Origin: Mesorhizobium neociceri
GTDB lineage: Bacteria > Pseudomonadota > Alphaproteobacteria > Rhizobiales > Rhizobiaceae
Direction of reading: 5' to 3'
Assembly: GCF_013520985.1 (NCBI RefSeq)
Contig: NZ_JACDTY010000007.1
Location: 62,001 to 126,000, forward strand
Length of the DNA stretch: 64,000 bases
This document shows positions 43,553-52,829 of the stretch, one piece after another (the stretch's first letter is position 1; each line of letters starts with the position of its first letter). The notes under the pieces are model-generated. The model searched no databases and had not been told where the DNA came from. It was given only the letters and a program-made list of their open reading frames with translations. A program made the translations under genes and the position numbers.

Positions 43553-43950
43553 GCGCTGCCGAATTCGTCGCCGCCGCTCGCGGCTTCCTTGACGTCTCCT
43601 GGGTTCACCAGGGCCGCACGGAGCGTGGTGTCGACTGCGTCGGTCTCATCGTGCTGGCGATGCGCGCCACGGGCATCGACGCCCCGCTGGCGGCCGATTA
43701 CGGCCGGCTGCAGGACTATCGGCAGGCGCGCCGATACCTCGAGCAGTTCTGCGACCGTGTCGGCGCCCCAGAGATCGGCGACATCGTGCTGTTCAAGACG
43801 ACACAGACGCTGCACATGGCGATCGTCACCGAGGTCGACGAACTGCGGCCGAAGCGGGTCATCCAGGCACTTGGTCCCGGCTCCAAGGTCGTCGAGATCG
43901 GGCTGCACTTCCCGCCGCTGATGCTGTGGAGGCCCAAATGGCCTTCATAG
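43549..43950 (+). CDS. NlpC/P60 family tail peptidase
   Basis: A 133-residue papain-like peptidase: Cys30 in GVDCVGL, His89 in TLHMAIV. Tail-tip NlpC/P60 proteins cut peptide stems of peptidoglycan during entry. It complements the transglycosylase-like domain of the tape measure. It ends within the start region of the large tail-tip gene. Confidence 0.88.
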   Translation: MSAAEFVAAARGFLDVSWVHQGRTERGVDCVGLIVLAMRATGIDAPLAADYGRLQDYRQARRYLEQFCDRVGAPEIGDIVLFKTTQTLHMAIVTEVDELRPKRVIQALGPGSKVVEIGLHFPPLMLWRPKWPS

Positions 43951-46900
43951 CTCCACTCGCCGGCGCCGCGGTGGGCGGCGGCCTGCTCGGCTCGATCGTG
44001 TCGACCGCAGTCGGCGTCGGCATCAACCTGGCGATCGCCTATTTCTTCCCGCAGAAGATCAAGGGGCCACGGGCGGAAAGCCTCAAGGCGCAGACCTCGC
44101 GGTACGGCGAGCAGCTCACCCGCTGGCACGGCGCCATCCGAACCGCCGGCGCTGTGATCTGGCTCAAGGGCGACAAGGTCGACGAGCACGTCAAGAAGGA
44201 ACGGCAGGGCAAAGCGCTTGGCCCCGAGGTCACCACGTACAGCTATACCGCTACCTTCGCCGTCGCCCTTGCGTGGAATGGTCCGGCCAGCGGCATCACC
44301 CGCATCTGGGCCGATGACAAGCTGATCTTCAACGTCTCATTCGAGGCGCTGCAGGATGCGATCGCCCATGGAGGCAAGGGTATCGGTGTCGCCAAGGGTG
44401 CTTCGATCACTCTCTATCTCGGCACCGACACGCAGGAGCCCGATCCCGATATCGAGGCCGACCGTGGCGCCGGCCAGGTGCCGGCATGGCCCGGCATCGT
44501 CTACGCAGTCATCAAGAACCTGCCGCTTGATGAGTTCGGCATCCGTGTGCCGAACATCGAGGCCGAGATCACGAAGTCGCAGAATATGGCGACGGCGAGC
44601 GTGACGCCGACAGGTGCTGGCAACAATCCATGGAACACGGACTGCTCAGGCGAATACTACGCGAACGCGGCGGGCACCACGCTCTACATCGAAAAGCTAC
44701 CGGCGGCGACACCCATCGCCACCAACACGCTGCCGCACGACGCGTTTTGCGTTCACATCACCGACCTCAACAAGGTGGTGGTGAGTTATCTCAATTTCTC
44801 GGGTGTCCGCATATTCGATGCCGCGACAGGCGCCTTTGAGGCTGACATCGCTGGGGTCGGGCCATCATCTCCAGATACCAATTGCTGCATGGACGACATC
44901 AGCTTCGGTGGCGTCAACTATCTGTTCGTCTACAACCAGGCATTCAATACTATCAGCTGCCTGTCGAACGCAGGCCTGGGCTATTCCGCGGTCTGGCAAC
45001 AGCCGCTTGCCGGCGCCCGCTCGACCAGGACGCTGAGTGCCTCACCTTCTCGCCTCTACGCGGTTGACGACTGGGTATTTACCGGCGGCTCCAAAATTAT
45101 AACGGTGATCGATTGGGACACCGCCGCGCCGGTGCTTTCTACTGTCACTTTGTCAGCGCTCTCTGCCAATGCGCGAGCATGCTTCTACGATGAAGAAAGT
45201 GATTCCGTCATTATCGAAGACTTCAACGGCAGCGTCTACGTCTACACGCCCGATCTGGTATCGCTGCTGCGCTCGAAGGTGAATAGCCTGAGTCTTTCGT
45301 ACTCCGATCCGATGCTGTCGAAACGCATGAAGGTCAGCTCAGACCAGATCGCGATAAAGCAACAGTCGGACAGCGGCAAGAATGACGTCTTCATCTACCG
45401 CGTCTCCGATCTTTCCGAAGCCCAGCACATCGTCGCCAGCACCACGGCATGGGACAACAAAACGGCTACCGACTATTACTATGCCGGCTTCAATGAACGC
45501 TGGCAGGTCATGTTCGTTGCTGACGGTCTCGCTGGCATCACGTTGCGCCTCTGGTATCTGCCGCGCGCCGCCATCGAACCGATCCCTGTCGCCGACGCAA
45601 TCGCAGCGGAATGCAGATTTGCCGGGGTCACCGCCGATGTCTCTGCCGTCACGGCGATGATGTACGGCTATGGCGATCGTGCAGGGACACCGCCGCGCGG
45701 CGTCATCGAGGACATCACCAGGGTCAATTTCATCGATTTCGCCCAGATCGACGGCGTGCAGACCTTCTTCCCGCGCGAGACCGCTTCTTTCCGGACGCTG
45801 TCGATTGATGAGGTCGGGGTCGCTCTAAATGCGGAACCAGATCCGATCTCGATCATCGAGGAATACCCTTCAGCACTGGATATGCCGGAGCAGGTGATCA
45901 TCACCTATCCGAGCTACGACGCCGTGTATCGCATCGGCGCCCAGGCGGGCACCACCGATGAGGATCAGAAATTCAGCGATGAGCCATCGCAGGCCGACGA
46001 GACCGGGGCGCCGATCAAGGTGCGGCGCAAGCGCACGCTGGAGTTTTCCACCGCTCAGGTACTGACTGACGACGACGCCGCCAAGGTGGCCGACGTCATG
46101 TACAATTCGCTGACCGATGCCGCCACCATCTACAAGACGACGCTTCCGCCCAAGCACATGGATCTTCATCCTGGTCTCGTCGTCACCTTGCCGCTCGATG
46201 AGGAACGGACCGCCAAGGCGGTGCTGACCAAGATGTCGGGTGACACCGTCATCGAGGTGGAGTTCCGCAAGCGCGGTGACAGTTTCAGCTCGGAAGCCGT
46301 CGGGCAGCCGACACCCTATATCATTGACAGTCTGCTTGGCCCCGCCGATGCGACGCCGGTGCTAATCGATGGCCACCTGCTGCGCAGCGCCGACGACAAT
46401 GATGGCTTCTACGCCGGTGTTGCCGTCATCTCGGATGGATCGTTCCGGTCCGCCTCGATCTATCGCTCAGAGGATGGCGGCACCACCTATGCGCCATGGG
46501 CCGGCTTCGAAAACGGCATGATTCGCGGCATCGCGCTCGATGCACTACCGGACCGGCCGCATCCCGGTGCATGGGATCGCGCGACGGTGTTCAATATCGC
46601 GGTGCCGATTGGCACCGCGCCGGACAGCGTCAGCGAGGAAGTTCTCCTCGGCAGCGAGACCACCAATGGCTTCGCCGTGTTCAACGCCAGCCTCGGCGAC
46701 TGGGAGTACATCCGGGCAGCCTCCGTGGTCGACAACATGAATGGCACCTGGACGCTGTCGACCCTGCTTAGAGGCCTGAAGGGCACCGAGTTCGCGATGG
46801 TTGGGCATACCGCTGGTGCCACGGTCTATCACCTCGACGATCAGGCGATGACGAGAAGCCTCGAAGGCGATCGCACGCTGTCACGCGTCTACGTCGCGGT

Positions 46901-47300
46901 GCCAACCTCGACCGTGTTCGATTCCACCGGCGCCGTCACCTTCACCAACTACGGCAAAGGTCTGCGGCCCTGGTCGCCGCAACTGGCCAGCGCCGTGCTC
47001 GACGCCGGAACCGGCGACTGGATCCTGACCTGGCGCCGTCGTGACCGCATCGGCCAAGCATGGCCGGAAAGCGGGCCCGAAGATCCGCCGATGAGCGAAA
47101 CCACGGAAGCTTATGTCGTGAACATCTATGACGGCATGGGCGTCCTGGTGAACAGCTACGATGCCACCACCGGCGCCTACACATACACCGCCGCCGATCA
47201 GACCTCCGATTTCGGCTCACCACAGACATCCCTTGAATTTGGCGTCGCCCAGGTCTCCGCGATCTATGGCGACGGCATCGAACTGCGAGAAGCGGCATGA
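43938..47300 (+). CDS. Large tail-tip protein (GTA gp15-like, host contact)
   Basis: A 1120-residue protein with a hydrophobic N terminus (LAGAAVGGGLLGSIVSTAVGV), then ETHUC-like start motifs (GPRAESLKAQTSRYGEQLTRWHGAIRTAGAVIW) of phage-tail_3 baseplate proteins. Residues 215-540 form an inserted beta-propeller-like region. The C-terminal half has fibronectin-like repeats (ATVFNIAVPIGTAPDS). I chose the ATG at 43938 over 43926 because GGAGG precedes it. It probably bridges the tail tube and receptor-binding proteins. Confidence 0.85.
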   Translation: MAFIAPLAGAAVGGGLLGSIVSTAVGVGINLAIAYFFPQKIKGPRAESLKAQTSRYGEQLTRWHGAIRTAGAVIWLKGDKVDEHVKKERQGKALGPEVTTYSYTATFAVALAWNGPASGITRIWADDKLIFNVSFEALQDAIAHGGKGIGVAKGASITLYLGTDTQEPDPDIEADRGAGQVPAWPGIVYAVIKNLPLDEFGIRVPNIEAEITKSQNMATASVTPTGAGNNPWNTDCSGEYYANAAGTTLYIEKLPAATPIATNTLPHDAFCVHITDLNKVVVSYLNFSGVRIFDAATGAFEADIAGVGPSSPDTNCCMDDISFGGVNYLFVYNQAFNTISCLSNAGLGYSAVWQQPLAGARSTRTLSASPSRLYAVDDWVFTGGSKIITVIDWDTAAPVLSTVTLSALSANARACFYDEESDSVIIEDFNGSVYVYTPDLVSLLRSKVNSLSLSYSDPMLSKRMKVSSDQIAIKQQSDSGKNDVFIYRVSDLSEAQHIVASTTAWDNKTATDYYYAGFNERWQVMFVADGLAGITLRLWYLPRAAIEPIPVADAIAAECRFAGVTADVSAVTAMMYGYGDRAGTPPRGVIEDITRVNFIDFAQIDGVQTFFPRETASFRTLSIDEVGVALNAEPDPISIIEEYPSALDMPEQVIITYPSYDAVYRIGAQAGTTDEDQKFSDEPSQADETGAPIKVRRKRTLEFSTAQVLTDDDAAKVADVMYNSLTDAATIYKTTLPPKHMDLHPGLVVTLPLDEERTAKAVLTKMSGDTVIEVEFRKRGDSFSSEAVGQPTPYIIDSLLGPADATPVLIDGHLLRSADDNDGFYAGVAVISDGSFRSASIYRSEDGGTTYAPWAGFENGMIRGIALDALPDRPHPGAWDRATVFNIAVPIGTAPDSVSEEVLLGSETTNGFAVFNASLGDWEYIRAASVVDNMNGTWTLSTLLRGLKGTEFAMVGHTAGATVYHLDDQAMTRSLEGDRTLSRVYVAVPTSTVFDSTGAVTFTNYGKGLRPWSPQLASAVLDAGTGDWILTWRRRDRIGQAWPESGPEDPPMSETTEAYVVNIYDGMGVLVNSYDATTGAYTYTAADQTSDFGSPQTSLEFGVAQVSAIYGDGIELREAA

Positions 47301-49150
47301 CGGTTTCCAATCGGCTCGGCATCACCGAGATCGGCGCGAGCCAGGTCGATCGTTCCGTCACCATCAACGAGGCGATCGCCAAGCTGGAGGCCGGAGCTTG
47401 CCTGTTCGGCGCCGTCTCAGTCCTTGACAACGCACCGCCAGGATCTCCGGCCGAGGGTGACATCTATGTGGTCGGCACCGCAGGCAGCGGCGCCTTCACC
47501 GGACACAACGAGGCGATCGCGGTCTATTACAACGCTGCCTGGCTGTTTCTTCCGCCGCTGGCCGGCATGCAGGCCTATGCCGCCGACGAGGATGCTTTCT
47601 ACTACTATGACGTCGGCGGCACCTGGGTGCTGGTCTCATCGAGCGGGGGCGTCGGTGACGTCACCGGACCAGGCAGCTCGGTCAGCGGCAACATCGCGAC
47701 GTTCAGCGGCACCAGCGGCAAGGTTGTCCAGGACAGCGGTGTCGCGATCTCGACCGATGGTACCTTCGCCGCCAATTCCGACGCCAATCTCGCCACCGAG
47801 AAGGCGACAAGAACCTACATCGATGGTCTCGCCATCAACCTCGGCAAGCGCGGCCGTGTCCGCGTCGCCAGCACCGCCAACATCACCATCTCGACGGCGC
47901 TGAACAACGGCGACAGCCTTGATGGCGTCACGCTTGCCACCGGCGACCTAGTTCTGGTCAAGGATCAGTCGGCACCGGCAGAAAACGGTATCTATGTCGT
48001 TGGCGTCTCTCCGGCGCGTTCCTCCGAGTTCGACACCTATGACGAACATCCCGGCACGCTGATCGCGGTCGAGGAAGGCACCGCTGGTGCAGACACGCTC
48101 TGGCTATGCACGTCGAACGCAGGCGGCACGCTCAACACCGCGGCAATAGCGTTTAGCCAACTCGTCGTCGGCAGCGTCAGCGATGGCGACAAGGGCGATA
48201 TCACCGTATCGAGCACCGGCACGGTCTGGACGATCGACAACGATGTTGTCACCAACGCCAAGGCCGCCAATATGGCGACCGCTACCATTAAGGGGCGCAC
48301 CACCGCCGGCACGGGTGACCCGGAAGACCTTACAGCCACGCAAGCCACGGCAATTCTAAACGCTATGGTTGGCGATAGTGGTTCTGGCGGAACTAAGGGG
48401 CTTGCCCCCGCACCCGCCTCTGGCGATGCTGCTGCGCAAAAGTACCTGAAAGCTGACGGCACATGGGCGGTTCCGTCAGGTTCCGGCGCGTCGACTAGCA
48501 CGGACATGATTGCTGGTGCCGGTTTGACTGGCGGCGGCACATTGGCCGCCAACCGGACGTTTGCAGTAGGCGCGGGAACCGGCATTACCGTCAATACCGA
48601 TGACGTGCAGATTGCCACCGCCTACCAGGCCATTGGCAAGCACACTGTTTGGGTTCCGGCAACCGCGATGACAGCGCGCACGACCAATGGCGCAGCGTCC
48701 GGCACGGCCGAAATGTCGACTAACAAGAACATGGTGTCGACCCTCGATTTCGATACTTCAACGCAGGAATTTGCGCAGTTCGACATCGCCATGCCCAAGG
48801 GGTGGGACAACGGCACAGTAACCTTCGTTGCTTATTGGTCGCATGCCGCCACAACGACTAACTTTGGCGTGGCGTGGGGTCTGGACGCTGTGGCTGTTTC
48901 CGATGACGACACGCTCGACGTGGCATTTGGGACAGCTGGCGTGGTCACCGATACGGGTGGAACTACAAACGACCTTTATGTGAGTTCCGAAAGCAGCGCG
49001 ATCACGATTGCGGGCACGCCTGCGACTAGCGACTTGGTTCAATTCAGAATCCACCGCGACCCCGCCAACGGCTCCGACACCATGGCAATCGATGCTCGCC
49101 TGCATGGGTGCAAATTGCTCTTTACGCTGAGCGCCGCCAACGATGCTTAA
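47297..49150 (+). CDS. DUF2793 tail protein, receptor-binding candidate
   Basis: A 617-residue protein. Residues 1-115 are DUF2793 (LDNAPPGSPAEGDIYVVGTAGSGAFTGHNEAIAVYYNAAWLFLPP), which attaches fibres to the tail tip. The rest is Thr/Ser/Gly-rich beta structure with repeats typical of tail fibres (KDQSAPAENGIYVVG; GAGLTGGGTLAANRTFAVGAGTGI). The C-terminal domain may contact the host surface. It overlaps the LamG gene by eight bases. Confidence 0.8.
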   Translation: MTVSNRLGITEIGASQVDRSVTINEAIAKLEAGACLFGAVSVLDNAPPGSPAEGDIYVVGTAGSGAFTGHNEAIAVYYNAAWLFLPPLAGMQAYAADEDAFYYYDVGGTWVLVSSSGGVGDVTGPGSSVSGNIATFSGTSGKVVQDSGVAISTDGTFAANSDANLATEKATRTYIDGLAINLGKRGRVRVASTANITISTALNNGDSLDGVTLATGDLVLVKDQSAPAENGIYVVGVSPARSSEFDTYDEHPGTLIAVEEGTAGADTLWLCTSNAGGTLNTAAIAFSQLVVGSVSDGDKGDITVSSTGTVWTIDNDVVTNAKAANMATATIKGRTTAGTGDPEDLTATQATAILNAMVGDSGSGGTKGLAPAPASGDAAAQKYLKADGTWAVPSGSGASTSTDMIAGAGLTGGGTLAANRTFAVGAGTGITVNTDDVQIATAYQAIGKHTVWVPATAMTARTTNGAASGTAEMSTNKNMVSTLDFDTSTQEFAQFDIAMPKGWDNGTVTFVAYWSHAATTTNFGVAWGLDAVAVSDDDTLDVAFGTAGVVTDTGGTTNDLYVSSESSAITIAGTPATSDLVQFRIHRDPANGSDTMAIDARLHGCKLLFTLSAANDA

Positions 49151-49892
49151 GGTCAACAATCTTATAGGCTTCGGGAACAGGCGCGCGGCAGGTGGCGGCT
49201 CTGATCCCTTTTTCGCCAATGTCAAACTGCTGCTCGGCTTCGAGGGCACCGACGGCTCCACGACCACCACCGACGAGGCACCGTCACCTCATGCTGTGAC
49301 CTTCAACGGCAATGCGCAGATCGACACGGCGCAGTTCAAGTTTGGCAGTTCATCCTGCCTCTTTGACGGTACTGGCGATTATCTTACAATCCCCGATAGC
49401 GCCGACTGGGATTTGTCGGACGCCAACTCTGATCTGTTCACCATCGAATTCTGGATTAGGCCTCACGGGAACGTCGGCAACCAGCGCGTCATGGGGCAGG
49501 CACCATCATCTGGAAATTGGTCGTGGGATATAAATTCCACATGGTCAGGCGGGAACGGGTCGGTCCAGTTTCGATACACAAGCGATGGATCGTCCCCGAC
49601 AACCATTGGAACAGGCACCGCAAACCTTGCCATTGACACATGGCATTTCATCGCCGTGTCTAAGAACGCGTCCGGCAAGATCCGCATTTGGCGCAACGGC
49701 ACGCTCGACGACAGTGCGACGCCGGCCAACAGCGCGATATTCAATTCGACAGGTACATTCGACATCGGGCGCAATTTCGCGACTGCGAATCTTGACGGAT
49801 GGATGGACGAGATCCGCATCACCAAAGGTGCCTGCCGCTACGATACGGACGGCTCAATCACCGTTCCAACGGCCGCCTTCCCGAGATCCTAA
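49143..49892 (+). CDS. LamG-like lectin tail protein
   Basis: A 249-residue protein with a concanavalin-type jelly roll (residues 25-240): FGSSSCLFDGTGDYLTIPDSADW, FTIEFWIRPHG, TWHFIAVSKNASGKIRIWRNG, GWMDEIRITKG. It has no signal peptide, consistent with assembly on the phage tail. It is the last structural gene and probably binds host surface glycan. A hairpin follows at 49905-49933. Confidence 0.85.
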   Translation: MLKVNNLIGFGNRRAAGGGSDPFFANVKLLLGFEGTDGSTTTTDEAPSPHAVTFNGNAQIDTAQFKFGSSSCLFDGTGDYLTIPDSADWDLSDANSDLFTIEFWIRPHGNVGNQRVMGQAPSSGNWSWDINSTWSGGNGSVQFRYTSDGSSPTTIGTGTANLAIDTWHFIAVSKNASGKIRIWRNGTLDDSATPANSAIFNSTGTFDIGRNFATANLDGWMDEIRITKGACRYDTDGSITVPTAAFPRS

Positions 49893-49904
49893 TCAAACAA
49901 GAAA

Positions 49905-49933
49905 GAGGGCCGGCGCGACGAACGCCGACCCTC
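49905..49933 (+). terminator. Hairpin ending the structural operon
   Basis: GAGGGCCGGCG / CGCCGACCCTC with a seven-base loop and one mismatch lies after the LamG gene and before the oppositely oriented pilin gene. The T run is poor. Confidence 0.5.
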
Positions 49934-49983
49934 CTGCTACACGTCCCATCGGGTTCAATGACGGGGGCGTGCGAACTTTTATG

Positions 49984-50193
49984 TCAAGTGCCGGCGCCCG
50001 TCGCAGCAACGCAGGTGCCGCCAGCCTTGCCATCGAGCTTGCCGCAGAGGCCGGTGAAGCGTCCGGTCACCCAGCCGCCGATGGCGAGGATCGCCAGGAT
50101 CGCCGCGCCGGCAATGATGCCGACGAGGATCGAGTATTCAACCATCGCGGCGCCGGATTCGTCGTCGCGAAACTGCTTGAGAATCTTTGTCAT
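49984..50193 (-). CDS. Flp/Fap type IVb pilin inserted in the prophage
   Basis: A 69-residue pilin precursor: short basic leader (MTKILKQFRDDESG), then AAMVEYSILVGIIAGAAILAILAIGG, the Flp N-terminal helix with Glu5 (MVEY) after the processing site. C-terminal Cys pair and Gly-rich end. Host TadV-type peptidase would be needed. It runs against all late genes, as expected of an independently expressed accessory gene. Confidence 0.88.
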   Translation of the reverse strand: MTKILKQFRDDESGAAMVEYSILVGIIAGAAILAILAIGGWVTGRFTGLCGKLDGKAGGTCVAATGAGT

Positions 50194-50496
50194 TTGGAAC
50201 CCCTGTTTACCCATTTTCCCGGACAGAGGTGCCCCTATAGGTGCTCATCCCCCCGTCCCGAAAGCAATCTCTTCCGGAAAACCGGGACAAGTCAACTGTC
50301 GCTTAACAAACAATTAACTCTTGGTTGCTTCGTATTGCTTGGTCTCTACAGCTAAGCCTCTGCGAAATCACAACAAATCGGCGGCTTAACCATAGGGCGT
50401 AGTCGTGATGCGTCCAATGCCCGTGCCTAAGTCCCAGATATATCCCGTTATTTAGCGGGCGCTAATCCCAACTCCCGATCATGGAAAGGAACGACC
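50194..50496. other. Pilin upstream region, no gene seen
   Basis: This 303-base gap separates the pilin from the lysis cassette. It contains AT-richer sequence (TTAACAAACAATTAACTC) that may hold the pilin promoter, but I could not settle -35 and -10 boxes. No ORF stands out. Confidence 0.45.
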
Positions 50497-50751
50497 ATGC
50501 GTCTCGTCGACAACTGGAAGTCTGTCCTGTTGCGGAGCTGGGCCGTCTGGGCCGGCGTGCTGGCCGCCATCCTCAGCGGGGCGGCGACAAGCGTCTATTT
50601 CTACACCATCTCGCAGCCGAACCCGTCGCGGCAACTCATCATCCTCAACGGAGTGCTGACGGCCGCAGCGGGAATAGCGGCGGCCATCGTGCCGCTGCTG
50701 CGCGTCACTCGCCAGAAGAATATCTCAGGAGACCCCGATGCCGATCAATAA
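50497..50751 (+). CDS. Putative holin
   Basis: An 84-residue protein with two transmembrane segments (about 12-34 and 46-66) and a charged C terminus (RVTRQKNISGDPDADQ). Its place directly before the endolysin, whose start it overlaps, indicates a class II-type holin or a related membrane factor. Confidence 0.7.
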   Translation: MRLVDNWKSVLLRSWAVWAGVLAAILSGAATSVYFYTISQPNPSRQLIILNGVLTAAAGIAAAIVPLLRVTRQKNISGDPDADQ

Positions 50752-51361
50752 GATTAGGGCAACGGCGCGCGGCCGGGCAGCCATCGTTGCCGTCATGGTC
50801 GCCGCCATTTCCGGCGCCTGGGGTGCGTGGATCTCGACCCATCCGACCATCACGCCGGCCGCCATCCACCAGGCGATCGACGAAGGCATCACGCCGCCGG
50901 CGGTGCAACTGGCGATCGACAGGCTGATCATCCCCTGGGAGGGCCTGCGGCTGGTCGCCTATCGCGATTCGGTCGGCGTCTGGACGATCTGCTATGGCGA
51001 GACGCTTGGCGTCTACCAGGGCATGCGCGCCACGCTGCCGGAGTGCAAGGAAAAGCTCGTCCGCCGCGTTATCAACGATTTCTACCTGCCGCTAGTCGAT
51101 GGCGTGAAGGACTATGTCATCGCGCCTGACTCGGTGCAGGCGTCGATGATTTCCGGTGCCTACAATTTCGGTGCGCCCGGCCAGAAGAAGTCGCGCACCG
51201 CCAGATTTGTCACCGCACATCAATATCGACAGGCCTGCGAGGCTCAGACCGCATGGAACAAGGCCGGCGGCGCTGTTCTGCCCGGGCTGGTGAAGCGCCG
51301 CGAGATGGGCGACGCGCAGCGCCTCGGGGAGGCCGAGCTTTGCGTTTCGGGGCTGAACTGA
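50738..51361 (+). CDS. Endolysin, GH24 lysozyme with signal-anchor
   Basis: A 207-residue T4-type lysozyme that cleaves the glycan strand of peptidoglycan. The E-x8-D-x5-T triad is intact: Glu68, Asp77 and Thr83 (WEGLRLVAYRDSVGVWTICYG). An N-terminal hydrophobic helix (residues 14-32) resembles a signal-arrest-release anchor, so export could be Sec-dependent with release by membrane depolarisation. Confidence 0.9.
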   Translation: MPINKIRATARGRAAIVAVMVAAISGAWGAWISTHPTITPAAIHQAIDEGITPPAVQLAIDRLIIPWEGLRLVAYRDSVGVWTICYGETLGVYQGMRATLPECKEKLVRRVINDFYLPLVDGVKDYVIAPDSVQASMISGAYNFGAPGQKKSRTARFVTAHQYRQACEAQTAWNKAGGAVLPGLVKRREMGDAQRLGEAELCVSGLN

Positions 51362-51471
51362 TGGACGGGCTTTCTGGTTACATTGCCGATCGGATCAGCC
51401 AAGCCATCCGCCGCGCTGCGCCGTACGCCATCATCGCGGCGGCCGCGCTGCTGATCTGGGTGCTGAAATGA
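51361..51471 (+). CDS. 36-residue single-pass membrane protein of the lysis cassette
   Basis: MDGLSGYIADRISQAIRR followed by one transmembrane helix ending in WVLK. It starts at TGATG with the endolysin stop and overlaps the Rz-like gene by four bases. Possibly an antiholin or pinholin-like partner; this is inference from position. Confidence 0.55.
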   Translation: MDGLSGYIADRISQAIRRAAPYAIIAAAALLIWVLK

Positions 51472-51923
51472 GCATGCTTTCCGCAATCCCCTATGTCGGC
51501 CCCATCGCCGACTTCGCGACCTCACGTTTCGGCCTGCCGCTCGTCGTCGCCGGCGGCATCGTCCTTTTCTATGAAGGTGTCCCGATCGGCCCGGTTCGCG
51601 ACATCCCATGGGTTGGCCCCATGGTGGCAGGGCTGGTCGACGGCCGCGTCGATCGCGAGCGGGAGGCCGCGCTTGTCGGCTTCGTCAGTCAGGCCAGGCT
51701 CGATGCCGCCGAGGCCAAGAACGCCGAGATCGAACGCCAGCTCGCCGCGGGCCGCAAGGCGGCCGCTCTGTACGCCGAGATGCTCGCTGAAGCACAGGCA
51801 AAAAACCGCGCCGAAGACGAAGAGACCGCCAGAAGGAACGCCGAATATGAAGCCCAGATCGCTGCTCAGGGCCGCTCTTATCGCCTCAATCAGTCTGACC
51901 GTGACTTCGTGCGCCAGCCTTGA
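51468..51923 (+). CDS. Rz-like inner-membrane spanin
   Basis: A 151-residue protein with one N-terminal transmembrane segment (about residues 22-40) and a long periplasmic coiled coil (residues 65-135; EAKNAEIERQLAAGRKAAALYAEMLAEAQ). Together with the nested lipoprotein it would join the inner and outer membranes in the last lysis step. Confidence 0.75.
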   Translation: MSMLSAIPYVGPIADFATSRFGLPLVVAGGIVLFYEGVPIGPVRDIPWVGPMVAGLVDGRVDREREAALVGFVSQARLDAAEAKNAEIERQLAAGRKAAALYAEMLAEAQAKNRAEDEETARRNAEYEAQIAAQGRSYRLNQSDRDFVRQP

Positions 51924-52164
51924 GAAGTGGCTGCACGCCGCCTCGGTCGACAAAGGCAAGATCGAAGCCGGCGTCCACCTGCCGCCGCTGCCTGATGACT
52001 GTCGAACTCACGAAGCCCACGCGCCCGATCCCGTCGGCGCTGAGGCGATCGTGGTGCTCAAGGCGGAACGCAAGGTCACCAACCGGGCCAATGCCAGGAC
52101 GGATCGCTGCGCCGCAAACTACGACAACGTCGCCGCAGGGCTCGCGGGGCAGGCAACGCCATGA
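51847..52164 (+). CDS. Rz1-like outer-membrane spanin lipoprotein, nested start
   Basis: A 105-residue lipoprotein in another frame, starting inside the Rz-like gene and running past its end. The signal peptide ends in a lipobox (LTVTSC, Cys22). The mature part includes PPLPDDCR and two other Cys. Nested or overlapping lipoprotein genes are the hallmark of Rz/Rz1 pairs. Confidence 0.78.
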   Translation: MKPRSLLRAALIASISLTVTSCASLEKWLHAASVDKGKIEAGVHLPPLPDDCRTHEAHAPDPVGAEAIVVLKAERKVTNRANARTDRCAANYDNVAAGLAGQATP

Positions 52165-52191
52165 CAACGGCATCTCAAAAGGGGCAAGTGC

Positions 52192-52596
52192 ATGACATCA
52201 GCGGATCCGATCACGACCGGCAACGTCGTGTTCATCCTGTTTATCTGTGGCGCCCTATTCGGTGCCTGGTGGCGGATCGAACGCGCCATCGCCGCCGCGA
52301 AGGCCGAAATGGCGACGGCAGTGACGGCCGCGAAGCAGGAGGCCAGCGGTCAGGTCAACGCTGCAGCAGCGATCGCTAGCCTAACGCAGGTCCAGCTCGC
52401 CGAGCACAAACTGCACGTCGCCGAGACCTACATCACCAAACAGGGGATGCGCGAAACACGCGATGAGATCATGACCGGCATCAAGGGTCTCAGCGAACGC
52501 CAGGATCTGATGAACCAGCGGATGGACAATATCGTCGGTTCGATGCTGGAGGCGCAGCCTGTCGCAAAACCACGGCGGTCTCGATCGGCTGGCTGA
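52192..52596 (+). CDS. Membrane-anchored coiled-coil protein after the lysis cassette
   Basis: A 134-residue protein with an N-terminal transmembrane helix (VVFILFICGALFGAWW) and an Ala-rich coiled coil. The end is basic (KPRRSRSAG). It is the last gene before the strong late terminator. Function unknown, possibly an accessory lysis protein. Confidence 0.6.
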   Translation: MTSADPITTGNVVFILFICGALFGAWWRIERAIAAAKAEMATAVTAAKQEASGQVNAAAAIASLTQVQLAEHKLHVAETYITKQGMRETRDEIMTGIKGLSERQDLMNQRMDNIVGSMLEAQPVAKPRRSRSAG

Positions 52597-52737
52597 CCGC
52601 GCCGAAGGTTATCCACAGCCCTCGGAGGGATCATTAAAACTGGACCGTTCCGGTTAATCGGCAGGTCACACCGCGGAGCCCACTCTACGGGCGTTGCCTG
52701 CTGCGTTTCCCCGCAGCGAGACGATTCCCTACCTATA

Positions 52738-52770
52738 GGCCCGCTGGCTTCGCGCCGGCGGGCCTTTTTT
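52738..52770 (+). terminator. Late operon terminator
   Basis: GGCCCGC(TGGC)..(GCCG)GCGGGCC followed by six T residues, a textbook intrinsic terminator closing the rightward late operon. Confidence 0.88.
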
Positions 52771-52829
52771 GCGTTTTTGGAACTATTTTAGCGAAAACTG
52801 ATTGAATCGCTGTCTCGGAGTACGCGTGC

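Noticed and set aside
43926..47300. Gene transfer agent instead of a prophage
   Set aside because: The tail tip resembles RcGTA, but an integrase, att repeats, repressor switch and recombination genes show that the element is a phage.
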